DNA of 5,624 nt from positions 1 through 5,624 of the forward strand of contig JAPFCT010000410.1 in assembly GCA_026169575.1 (NCBI GenBank), given 5' to 3'. Position numbers and translations under genes: made by a program. Source of the DNA: Faecalimonas sp. Lineage in GTDB: Bacteria; Bacillota_A; Clostridia; Lachnospirales; Lachnospiraceae. The first letter of the stretch is position 1; each line of letters begins with the position of its first letter. The notes under the pieces were generated by a model, which was given only the letters and a program-made list of their open reading frames with translations, had not been told where the DNA came from and made no database searches. This document shows positions 1 through 5,557 of the stretch, piece by piece.

Positions 1-447
1 CATGTATAGCAGAGCCACAATACTGAAAATCACAGTGCTGACTGCCTCACAGATCGTAAAAAACGATGTAAAACACTTCTCTTCGATCTGGTGAATATCA
101 TTGGTCATCCAGGAGGCATATTCCCCCGGCTCCTTCTCCTCATACTTCTGATATTCCATGTGTGCCAGAGAACTGATAAGATTTCTCTTAATTTCATTGT
201 TGAAACATTCCCTCACACCCGCCTTATACCGGTCTGCAAAATATGCCATGATCACCGAAAAGACTCTGACCAGGATCATATACACGGAAAATTCAATCGC
301 TGTCCTGATGTTGGAAGCCGTCACAATGTCATAGTACCACGCCAGCGTATATCCAGCATAAATATCTGCGCCTGCTGCCAGTATGATCAGCAGGATCAAG
401 ATCGCGGTCTTCTTTTTATGCCTTCCTAATAGCTTTTTTAAATTCAT
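1..447 (-). CDS. ABC exporter membrane-domain protein, N-terminal part (cut by window edge)
   Basis: The open frame starts at ATG 447 and runs off the window at base 1, giving 149 residues with no stop. It begins with a basic cytoplasmic segment (MNLKKLLGRHKKK) followed by a hydrophobic helix at about residues 14-36. A second hydrophobic stretch lies at 50-70 and a third begins near 128. Between them is a charged loop containing GEYASWMTNDIHQIEE (residues 108-123), which resembles the 'G-x-x-x-x-R-x-T-N-D-x-x-x-I' cytoplasmic loop of type I ABC exporters such as MsbA/LmrA relatives. The family normally has six helices and then a C-terminal ATPase; only the first helices are inside the window, so the ATPase half is inferred. 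A GAGGGGGAG ribosome binding site about 7 nt upstream supports the start. The gene has its own candidate promoter and follows candidate terminators, so it is probably not part of the PTS operon. Substrate unknown. Confidence 0.85.
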   Translation of the reverse strand, partial: MNLKKLLGRHKKKTAILILLIILAAGADIYAGYTLAWYYDIVTASNIRTAIEFSVYMILVRVFSVIMAYFADRYKAGVRECFNNEIKRNLISSLAHMEYQKYEEKEPGEYASWMTNDIHQIEEKCFTSFFTICEAVSTVIFSIVALLYM

Positions 448-484
448 GATTCTTCTCCCCCTCTTTTGTAGTTTATTATGGGAA

Positions 485-513
485 ATTTTATCACAAGACA
501 TTTTGAAAATCCA
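485..513 (-). promoter_or_regulatory. Candidate promoter of the ABC exporter gene
   Basis: On the minus strand an extended -10 (TGA then TAAAAT, hexamer at 485-490) lies 17 bp downstream of a poor -35 match (TGGATT, 508-513). The predicted start of transcription is near 478, leaving a leader of about 30 nt before the ATG. CATAAT just downstream is an alternative -10, but without a good -35. Seen by eye only. Confidence 0.35.
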
Positions 514-526
514 GTATTTGTAAAGT

Positions 527-572
527 AAAAATCTCCCGCAGGAATATTCCGGAAAAATCCGTTCTGCAAGAG
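527..572 (-). terminator. Second candidate intrinsic terminator downstream of the PTS operon
   Basis: In minus-strand RNA, the arms 572-564 and 541-533 form a 9-bp stem with two G-U pairs (CTCTTGCAG with CTGCGGGAG). Its loop contains a smaller hairpin, CGGA-TTTT-TCCG. An A and five T follow. The equivalent plus-strand stem has two C·A mismatches, so the structure favours minus-strand transcripts. It is weaker than a classical terminator because of the long loop; it could be a backup terminator or part of the exporter leader. Confidence 0.4.
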
Positions 573-581
573 TTTTCGTTT

Positions 582-624
582 AAAAAGAAGGGAAAAATCA
601 GCATCCGCCTCTTTTTCCCTTCTT
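582..624 (-). terminator. Intrinsic terminator of the PTS operon
   Basis: A perfect 13-bp inverted repeat has arms 612-624 and 585-597 (AAGAAGGGAAAAA / TTTTTCCCTTCTT), separated by a 14-nt loop. On the minus strand the second arm runs into further T residues (CTTCTTTTTA). It lies about 90 nt past the stop of the last operon gene and before the ABC exporter gene. The stem is A-U rich with only a short G-C block, so efficiency may be moderate. Confidence 0.65.
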
Positions 625-630
625 CCAAAA

Positions 631-650
631 CACTATGAAATTTCATATTG
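631..650. repeat. Near-perfect 20-bp palindrome
   Basis: CACTATGAAA followed by TTTCATATTG has two-fold symmetry centred between 640 and 641. The inner 14 bp (634-647) are perfect and 9 of 10 positions pair overall. With no spacer it is a poor RNA hairpin but has the form of a dimeric protein-binding site. It lies between the last PTS-operon gene and the terminator, about 190 bp upstream of the exporter start, so any role is uncertain. Confidence 0.45.
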
Positions 651-709
651 TGACGCTCAGCTGTGACCATCTGGATTTTGCATTGCGATGTTCAGCTGTG
701 ATCGCCTGG
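648..709. repeat. Imperfect 27-bp direct repeat, two copies
   Basis: Copy 1 is 648-674 and copy 2 is 683-709, offset by 35 bp. They share 21 of 27 bases, including the core TCAGCTGTGA with a CAGCTG palindrome inside. All six differences are transitions. They lie in the 3' untranslated region immediately after the stop of the RarA-C-like gene and before the palindrome and terminator. No known repeat family is recognised. Confidence 0.6.
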
Positions 710-714
710 TCTTC

Positions 715-1329
715 CTAAAACTGCCATCCGTTGAATTTAAATGTTGTCGGTGATACGTTCTCCGGATCATAGCGTTTCAGCATTTCTTCATACCGTTCTT
801 TATAATCATTGTCAATTTCTGCCTGCGGGATAACTTTGCTTGCCTCATGCAGGAAGTGGAAAGAATCTCTGCCCATCTCCTGACCGCGGCGCGTATGTTT
901 ATCCAGAGCCACATCCGGGATCTCCGGAAGCTCTCCCATCGCAAATCCCTTGATGCAGATGTTCTTCAGTAAATCGCTGGATCTGTCCTTCTGTGACTGC
1001 ACAAGATAACGGATCGCATGGATAAAGTAGATCGGGCGGTCTCCGTCTGCATAGTCAAATTCTTTTCTCATCTGGAACAGGCTGTTCACGACAACGGCCG
1101 CCATCGGATTTCCCATCCCAATATCTTCTACGGAAATCGTAAGAAGACGTCTCCACATTTTCTCTTCCAGTTCCGGTGATGTTATATACAACTCATATGC
1201 AAATTTACATGCATCTTCTTCGTTTGCCCGCCGGATACTTTTCTGCAGTGCAGAAATCACTTCATCACAACAATAACCATTGCGTGTTGTGATCGACTGC
1301 CACGGATCATACATTGTCTTTTTTACCAT
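715..1329 (-). CDS. Stand-alone RarA/MgsA C-terminal-domain-like protein, last gene of the PTS operon
   Basis: This 204-residue soluble protein has no Walker A or B motif, signal peptide or membrane segment. Its core resembles the region after the ATPase domain of RarA (MgsA/WRNIP1 family). Residues 22-34 (DEVISALQKSIRR) match the family pattern 'YDAISAxxKSxRG', and 59-75 (WRRLLTISVEDIGMGNP) match 'ARRLxxxASEDIGLADP'. A helical stretch at 99-125 corresponds to the 'AxxYLAxAPKSNxxY' region, and 141-160 (ALDKHTRRG, EMGRDSFHFL) to the C-terminal part. In RarA this region mediates tetramerisation and partner contact in replication-fork repair; with no ATPase domain that role cannot simply be transferred. 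The start at 1329 overlaps the IIC stop by 7 nt (ATGGTAA) and has AGGAGG about 10 nt upstream inside the IIC gene, implying translational coupling; ATG at 1314 is an alternative. The family assignment is by eye; the function in sugar uptake is unknown. Confidence 0.8.
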   Translation of the reverse strand: MVKKTMYDPWQSITTRNGYCCDEVISALQKSIRRANEEDACKFAYELYITSPELEEKMWRRLLTISVEDIGMGNPMAAVVVNSLFQMRKEFDYADGDRPIYFIHAIRYLVQSQKDRSSDLLKNICIKGFAMGELPEIPDVALDKHTRRGQEMGRDSFHFLHEASKVIPQAEIDNDYKERYEEMLKRYDPENVSPTTFKFNGWQF

Positions 1330-2669
1330 TCGAAATCATCCTCCTCTTCAGCTTCTTTTAATTCTTTTTCTACTGCCTGTTTTTCATATACTTTAAAGAA
1401 TGGGTAATAAGTCACTACGCTTAATGCAATACATAAGAACATAAAGATTACATTTCTAAAATCCATTCCGGACATCCATCCTTGTATGAAAAATGGAATA
1501 AAGGAAGGATCTGCAACATATCCCGGTGTGATCAGCCCCAGCACCTGCGCATAATATCCGAGCACAACGCAGATAGAAGGTGTCAAAATGTATGGAATCG
1601 CAAGAACCGGATTATAGGTCATCGGAACTCCGAATGTGATCGGCTCATTGATGGAACAGATACCCGGCACGATCGAGATACGTGCAAGTGATTTTAACTT
1701 CGCAGATTTTGATTTCCACATCAGCAGGATCAGTCCGAGCGTTCCACCCGCACCTCCAAGCATTGCATAACGGAATAGCTGCAGGTTCATCGGATTGGTC
1801 GGTGCAAGTCCCTCTGCCACAAGAGAAGCATTTGCCCCGGTTCCGGCAAGTCCGATCATAAATACGATTGAGAATACAACCGATGTTCCGTTGATTCCAA
1901 AAAACCATAATATATTAGAAAACATGATGATTCCGGCATAGACCCAGATATTATTTCCGACATCGATCGCAGGTGTGAGCAGACCCATGATTGCCTCCGG
2001 AATAGATTTCCCGATGCAGGAGATCAGAAGCAGGTTCACGCCATATACGATCACAATATTTACGAACAGCGGAAGTAATGAATTTACAAATGTGGCAACC
2101 ATGCTTGGCACAGAAGCCGGGAATTTTACTTTGATCCCAAGCTTATCCACCATCCGGTTGATTTCCACACATACAAAACTCAATACCAGCGCGATAAACA
2201 GACCATCACTTGTCAGATACTGAGATGTAATCGCTGAGATCGTTGCATCTTCGCCTACCGGAACCTGAACTACTTTGGAACATACAAGTAAAAAGATTGA
2301 CATCGACATAATTCCATTCACTGCTGCATTCATCTTATAGCTTTTTGCCAGACAGTATGCAACAGAAAATGCAGTCATCAGTCCCAGCATTCCAAACGTC
2401 ATGTTGTACGGTGCAAGGATCCAGTCGCTGTTTGCTACCGCCCATTCTTTCCACTTGATCAAAAACTGAATAAAAATATTCGTCGTATTCATATCCACCG
2501 TCTCGAGATTGATCGGCGGATTATTTAAAATCATAAAAATAGATCCGATCACAAGCAAAGGCAGCGTCATCATCATACCATTTGACAATGCCTGCAAATG
2601 CCTTTGATTGCCTAGTTTCGCCCCCAGCGGAGATAAATATTTTTCCAAAAACTCCGTGAATTTCTTCAT
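1323..2669 (-). CDS. PTS enzyme IIC, lactose/cellobiose family (sugar-transporting membrane subunit)
   Basis: This 448-residue integral membrane permease binds sugar outside and passes it to IIB for phosphorylation. The N-terminus (KFTEFLEKYLSPLGAKLGNQ, then ALSNGMMMTLPLLVIGSIF) and about ten hydrophobic segments are typical of the CelB/ChbC/LicC group, as is the length. The motif INEPITFGVPMTYNP at 341-355 carries the conserved Glu (E342), which in ChbC lies in the substrate site. The other site residue is usually His in a WFFGIHG-like motif; here the motif reads WFFGINGTS, with N260 encoded by AAC. The C-terminus is a cytoplasmic acidic tail (EEEDDFEW) whose codons also carry the ribosome binding site of the next gene. 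An AAAGGA site lies about 9 nt before the ATG; 33 nt separate it from the IIB gene. Cellobiose-type beta-glucosides are a family-level guess; the exact substrate is not determinable. Confidence 0.93.
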   Translation of the reverse strand: MKKFTEFLEKYLSPLGAKLGNQRHLQALSNGMMMTLPLLVIGSIFMILNNPPINLETVDMNTTNIFIQFLIKWKEWAVANSDWILAPYNMTFGMLGLMTAFSVAYCLAKSYKMNAAVNGIMSMSIFLLVCSKVVQVPVGEDATISAITSQYLTSDGLFIALVLSFVCVEINRMVDKLGIKVKFPASVPSMVATFVNSLLPLFVNIVIVYGVNLLLISCIGKSIPEAIMGLLTPAIDVGNNIWVYAGIIMFSNILWFFGINGTSVVFSIVFMIGLAGTGANASLVAEGLAPTNPMNLQLFRYAMLGGAGGTLGLILLMWKSKSAKLKSLARISIVPGICSINEPITFGVPMTYNPVLAIPYILTPSICVVLGYYAQVLGLITPGYVADPSFIPFFIQGWMSGMDFRNVIFMFLCIALSVVTYYPFFKVYEKQAVEKELKEAEEEDDFEW

Positions 2670-2702
2670 AAGTATGTATCCTTTTCCTCTCTGTTTACTC
2701 TC

Positions 2703-3026
2703 TTATTTCCCAGCAGCTCTCATCATTTTTATCGCAGATTTCAATACTTTCTCACCATTCATCATTCCATAATCTCCGGAATCAATGACTGCGATCGGAA
2801 TTCCTGCGTTTCCATATTCTTTCACGGTCTGATCGTACAGATATTTCACCTGTGGTCCGAGCAAAATACAGTCCGGGTGTTTTGCCGCGATGATTTCTCC
2901 AATCTGCTCATGAGGAAATGCCGCAACTTCCATATCTAACTGATGGGAATTGGCAACTTCCTGCATCTTTGCGGCTAACATACTTGTTGACATTCCTGCA
3001 CTACAAAATAAATACACTTTTTTCAT
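2703..3026 (-). CDS. PTS enzyme IIB, lactose/cellobiose family
   Basis: This 107-residue cytoplasmic phosphocarrier takes phosphate from IIA onto a cysteine and donates it to the sugar in IIC. The start MKKVYLFCSAGMSTSMLA is the typical IIB-cellobiose N-terminus: a beta strand, then the phosphate-binding loop with the phosphorylated Cys at residue 8. Further family marks are DCILLGPQVKYLYD (52-65) and IPIAVIDSGDYGMMNGEKVL (76-95). Length equals the family norm. The start at 3026 has GAGAGGA about 8 nt upstream and lies 16 nt after the IIA stop, so the genes are co-transcribed and probably translated together. Sequence alone does not separate cellobiose, chitobiose, lichenan or other substrates. 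Confidence 0.95.
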   Translation of the reverse strand: MKKVYLFCSAGMSTSMLAAKMQEVANSHQLDMEVAAFPHEQIGEIIAAKHPDCILLGPQVKYLYDQTVKEYGNAGIPIAVIDSGDYGMMNGEKVLKSAIKMMRAAGK

Positions 3027-3042
3027 ATTCTTTTCCTCTCTT

Positions 3043-3375
3043 TTATGCTTCTTTTGCTTCTAAAATAGAAATCCGTCTGTAAGCATCCATCAGTTCCACT
3101 GCCAGAATCTTACATGTCTCCGCTGCCATCAGCTGATCCTCCGCATGGATCAACAGTAAGTTCGGTGTCTGCTCCATCTCTCCGGCGGCTTCCTTATGGA
3201 TCAGATCCGCATGTACCTTGTGCGCCTGCAAAAATGCATCGCTTCCCTCTTTGATCATCTTCTCTGCCGCTTCATAATCTCCCTTTTTTGCTGTTTGGAT
3301 CGCTCCCATGTAAGCACTTCTCGCTTCTCCCGCAAAAGAAATGATCTGAAAACAAACCAGCTCAAGTTCTTCCAT
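3043..3375 (-). CDS. PTS enzyme IIA, lactose/cellobiose family
   Basis: This 110-residue helical cytoplasmic phosphocarrier accepts phosphate from HPr and passes it to IIB; family members form trimers of three-helix bundles. The phosphorylated His is H77 in PNLLLIHAEDQLM, with D80 in the position of the metal-binding Asp of LacA. The N-terminal helix (EELELVCFQIISFAGEARSAYMGAI) is also typical. The frame stays open to a GTG at 3384, but AGGAGG ends directly at that GTG, so it cannot serve it. The same AGGAGG is 8 nt from ATG 3375, which I take as the start. This is the first gene of the IIA-IIB-IIC-RarA-C-like operon, preceded by a control region with two dyads and a candidate promoter. Confidence 0.95.
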   Translation of the reverse strand: MEELELVCFQIISFAGEARSAYMGAIQTAKKGDYEAAEKMIKEGSDAFLQAHKVHADLIHKEAAGEMEQTPNLLLIHAEDQLMAAETCKILAVELMDAYRRISILEAKEA

Positions 3376-3402
3376 CTTTTGCACCTCCTAACCTTTATCT
3401 AA

Positions 3403-3408
3403 AGTATA
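3403..3408 (-). promoter_or_regulatory. Candidate -10 element of the PTS operon
   Basis: TATACT on the minus strand matches the -10 consensus at five of six positions. No good -35 lies 17 bp upstream; TTGGGA occurs but at 20 bp. A missing -35 fits a promoter that needs an activator, as expected for an operon beside a LicR-type regulator. Predicted transcription start is near 3396, about 21 nt before the IIA ATG. An alternative is that IIA is read mainly by read-through from the regulator gene. Confidence 0.4.
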
Positions 3409-3440
3409 TCGTAGATTTTTTCATTTTCTCCCAATTTTAC

Positions 3441-3456
3441 TTCCTAGTATTAGGAA
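3441..3456. promoter_or_regulatory. Proximal inverted repeat upstream of the PTS operon, candidate activator site
   Basis: TTCCTA-GTAT-TAGGAA is a perfect 6-bp dyad with a 4-bp spacer. Its centre is about 52 bp upstream of the predicted transcription start, a usual place for an activator contacting RNA polymerase. Binding by the adjacent PRD regulator is an inference. No T-run follows it on either strand, so it is unlikely to be a terminator of the regulator gene. Confidence 0.45.
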
Positions 3457-3464
3457 ATGCTGTC

Positions 3465-3477
3465 TGTTTTAGAAACA
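3465..3477. promoter_or_regulatory. Distal inverted repeat upstream of the PTS operon
   Basis: TGTTT-TAG-AAACA is a perfect 5-bp dyad with a 3-bp spacer. Its centre is about 22 bp from that of the proximal dyad, close to two helical turns, so both could present the same face to bound dimers. The two dyads differ in sequence, so they need not bind the same protein. Confidence 0.3.
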
Positions 3478-3488
3478 TACTGCCTCCG

Positions 3489-5384
3489 TTACAAAAGTGT
3501 ATTCACAAAGCTCTGGTAATCCTGCACCTCCAAAAGTCTCGCAAATTTTTCAGGATTGCAAACAATATCATCCAGCCAGTCAAAGAAAATCTTTAAAAAA
3601 TTTCGATTTTCTTCTGTGATCGCCAGCAGTAGGACAAATCTCACCTCATAGCTTCCCCACTGGACCGGATGCTTTAAAATTGCAGTACTGATCGCAGAAT
3701 GAACCGTTGCCTGGTGAGACATATTATGCGGTATCGCAAAGCCATGGAAAAAAGAAGTTGGAGAAAGACTTTCTCTCTTCAGTACTCCAGCCTTAAAATC
3801 TTCTTTTACATACCCACGGGCATACAATTTGTCACACATGTCCGATATAATCTTTTCCGGTTGGTCTTCTTCCATATTTACTGTAAAAAATTCTTCCCGA
3901 ATCAGATTCAAAATAAAAAATTGAAAATTATTCTTGTAACGGATCTGGTCTAATCTGTTCAGTGTTTGAAAAACAGCAGCTTCATCTTTGTAAGCAAAAA
4001 ACATTGAGACTTCTGTCGTCTCAATATCCAATGTATGTTCCACCGGTTGTGTCGTCAGTATCAAGTCTGGATTTTTCTCCTTTATAAACGATTCTTCAAA
4101 ATAACTCATACACTCCACAATTTCCATCCGTTCCTGAAAACGGTTCACAATTTTCTGTATGCACAGATCCTTTACAGTCTGATTGTGCGGACATATCAGG
4201 AGGCATCTGTATTTTCGTCTTAAATTAGCCCTTTCATATGCAGAACCAATGTGCAACGCAATAAAGGAAATCTCATTCTCACTGATAATGATGTTCAAAT
4301 GATCTTCCATAATCTTACATACCCATACTCCCATCTCAAAAATCAAAGGGTATTTTCTCTTCACTTCTTCCAGACATGCATTATCAATCTCAACATGTGC
4401 ATAGTGTCTCTTTAGCAAGGAAACTGTATGTACCTCCAATCCAAGCCTGAATTCACGATCTTCGCTGAAATCGATATCAAAATGTTCCCTGATCTCAACG
4501 ATGATATGCTGTACCAGATCCGAAACTAATCCCTGCAACTGTTCTTCTTCGCAATACCCTTTCCTTTTTCCATGCTTTAAATAAACCGCAAAATCACAGA
4601 TTTCCGACTCCCGGACTTGTAATGATAATCTTCCACTGATTTTTTCAAAAAAGTACCGGGAAATCTCATATTCCTCTATTCCGTATTTTTTCTGCTGCTC
4701 TTCATCCTCTCTTAAAAAATGACAGGCAAGATTTCTTTCCAAAATCACCCCCACATGAATCAATAGCGAAGGAATCCGTACTTCATTCATTTGGTAGTTA
4801 GCTTCTTCAAAAATATTTTTTAAAACATTCTTTACTTTTAGAAGATCAAACCGTATAAAATTTTCTGCAACCTTATTGAGATTCCATAGATTTCCACTCA
4901 TCCGGAAAGAGATCAACTCTTCATATAAGCGTCTCTTCTCCCGTTCCTCTCCAGAAAGCTGCAGCATATTGCTTTGACGGATGATCTTTAATCCGCGATA
5001 GTTCTCCAGCAATTTTCGGATCTTATTGATATCATTTTCCAGAGAAAACTCTGAAATACACATCTGCTCTGCCAACTGATATAAATTCACCTGATTTTGT
5101 TCCGCCAGTCTTTTCAGTATCAGCCATCTCCGCTCCTCACCGGTCTCCGGAATTTCCTTTTTTGTCTCTTCCGTACATCTTTTTCCTTTTTCTTGCTGGA
5201 TCCGGTATCCCTTCCGGATATTGGATTCAATCATCGTCTCTGCATAAAATTCATTGATGGCAGCAATATCATTGCGGATTGTCCGATCCGATACATTTAA
5301 AAGTTTTGCAAGATCTTTTCCTACGATCCAGTCTTTTTGATTATTCATAATAGTCATAATCATATGTTGTCTTTTTGTCAGCAT
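3489..5384 (-). CDS. LicR/ManR-type PRD-containing transcriptional activator with EIIB- and EIIA-like domains
   Basis: This 631-residue cytoplasmic DNA-binding regulator is controlled by PTS phosphorylation. An N-terminal HTH at about 1-60 has recognition helix VSDRTIRNDI (31-40), and a second HTH-like region covers about 85-145. PRD1 (about 165-290) has H210 (LLIHVGVILER) and H271 (YLKHG). PRD2 (about 295-395) has H319 (LEVHTVSLLKR) and H378 (IALHIGSAYER). An EIIB(Gat)-like domain follows with C398 (LLICPHN), then a C-terminal EIIA-like domain (about 495-631) with H553 in HGFAIPH. All expected phosphorylation residues are present and the length is near that of B. subtilis LicR (about 640). 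In that family, phosphorylation by HPr at PRDs activates, while phosphorylation through the cognate EIIB in absence of substrate inactivates. It lacks the RNA-binding domain of BglG/LicT antiterminators. GGGAGG lies about 6 nt before ATG 5384. It ends 113 nt before the IIA ATG, so it most likely controls that operon. Confidence 0.93.
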   Translation of the reverse strand: MLTKRQHMIMTIMNNQKDWIVGKDLAKLLNVSDRTIRNDIAAINEFYAETMIESNIRKGYRIQQEKGKRCTEETKKEIPETGEERRWLILKRLAEQNQVNLYQLAEQMCISEFSLENDINKIRKLLENYRGLKIIRQSNMLQLSGEEREKRRLYEELISFRMSGNLWNLNKVAENFIRFDLLKVKNVLKNIFEEANYQMNEVRIPSLLIHVGVILERNLACHFLREDEEQQKKYGIEEYEISRYFFEKISGRLSLQVRESEICDFAVYLKHGKRKGYCEEEQLQGLVSDLVQHIIVEIREHFDIDFSEDREFRLGLEVHTVSLLKRHYAHVEIDNACLEEVKRKYPLIFEMGVWVCKIMEDHLNIIISENEISFIALHIGSAYERANLRRKYRCLLICPHNQTVKDLCIQKIVNRFQERMEIVECMSYFEESFIKEKNPDLILTTQPVEHTLDIETTEVSMFFAYKDEAAVFQTLNRLDQIRYKNNFQFFILNLIREEFFTVNMEEDQPEKIISDMCDKLYARGYVKEDFKAGVLKRESLSPTSFFHGFAIPHNMSHQATVHSAISTAILKHPVQWGSYEVRFVLLLAITEENRNFLKIFFDWLDDIVCNPEKFARLLEVQDYQSFVNTLL

Positions 5385-5404
5385 GGGTATCCTCCCGTTC
5401 TCTC

Positions 5405-5426
5405 TGAGATCATTAGGTCCATCTCA
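5405..5426. repeat. Inverted repeat in the regulator leader
   Basis: TGAGAT and ATCTCA form a perfect 6-bp inverted repeat separated by 10 nt, between the predicted transcription start and the ribosome binding site of the regulator. It could be an operator for autoregulation or a leader hairpin; the short arms make chance plausible. Confidence 0.25.
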
Positions 5427-5438
5427 TTCATATCTCTC

Positions 5439-5467
5439 ATGATATCGGGTTGGGGAAGTGCTGTCAA
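5439..5467 (-). promoter_or_regulatory. Promoter of the PRD regulator gene
   Basis: On the minus strand TTGACA (5462-5467, a perfect -35) is followed after exactly 17 bp by TATCAT (5439-5444). This is the best sigma-A-type promoter in the window. The predicted transcription start is near 5432, about 48 nt before the regulator ATG. A strong constitutive promoter suits a regulator whose activity is set by phosphorylation rather than by its amount. Confidence 0.75.
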
Positions 5468-5505
5468 TGCACCATCCTCTCTTTGCTGCTTCTTTTCCTA
5501 AACGC

Positions 5506-5536
5506 AAAAAAAGACACCTGCTCCTGCAGATATCTT
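5506..5536 (-). terminator. Intrinsic terminator upstream of the regulator promoter
   Basis: In minus-strand RNA, AAGATATCTGC pairs with GCAGGTGTCTT, about 11 bp including two G-U pairs, across a 4-nt AGGA loop; an unbroken run of seven T spans 5506-5512. It insulates the regulator from an upstream minus-strand transcript. On the plus strand the U-run is absent and the G-U pairs become A·C mismatches, so it acts in one direction only. It also lies downstream of a candidate distal promoter, which would make it an attenuator or the end of a short RNA. Confidence 0.75.
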
Positions 5537-5557
5537 CTCTCTATCTCTTCTCTTTTT

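Noticed and set aside
91..429. 112-codon plus-strand frame
   Set aside because: It lies antisense to the ABC exporter frame, has a Cys/His-rich unlikely composition and no ribosome binding site.
643..714. In-frame open extension of 23 codons after the TAG stop of the RarA-C-like gene, through the direct repeats
   Set aside because: The protein already ends naturally and nothing supports stop read-through; a short open stretch after a single stop is expected by chance.
1645..1908. 87-codon minus-strand frame within the IIC gene
   Set aside because: It is an out-of-frame shadow of the IIC gene with no start signal or recognisable protein features.
3385..3488. cre (CcpA) site or BglG/LicT-type RNA antiterminator in the operon leader
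   Set aside because: I see no match to the cre consensus and no terminator overlapping an antiterminator-like hairpin; the regulator is a DNA-binding type, not an RNA-binding one.
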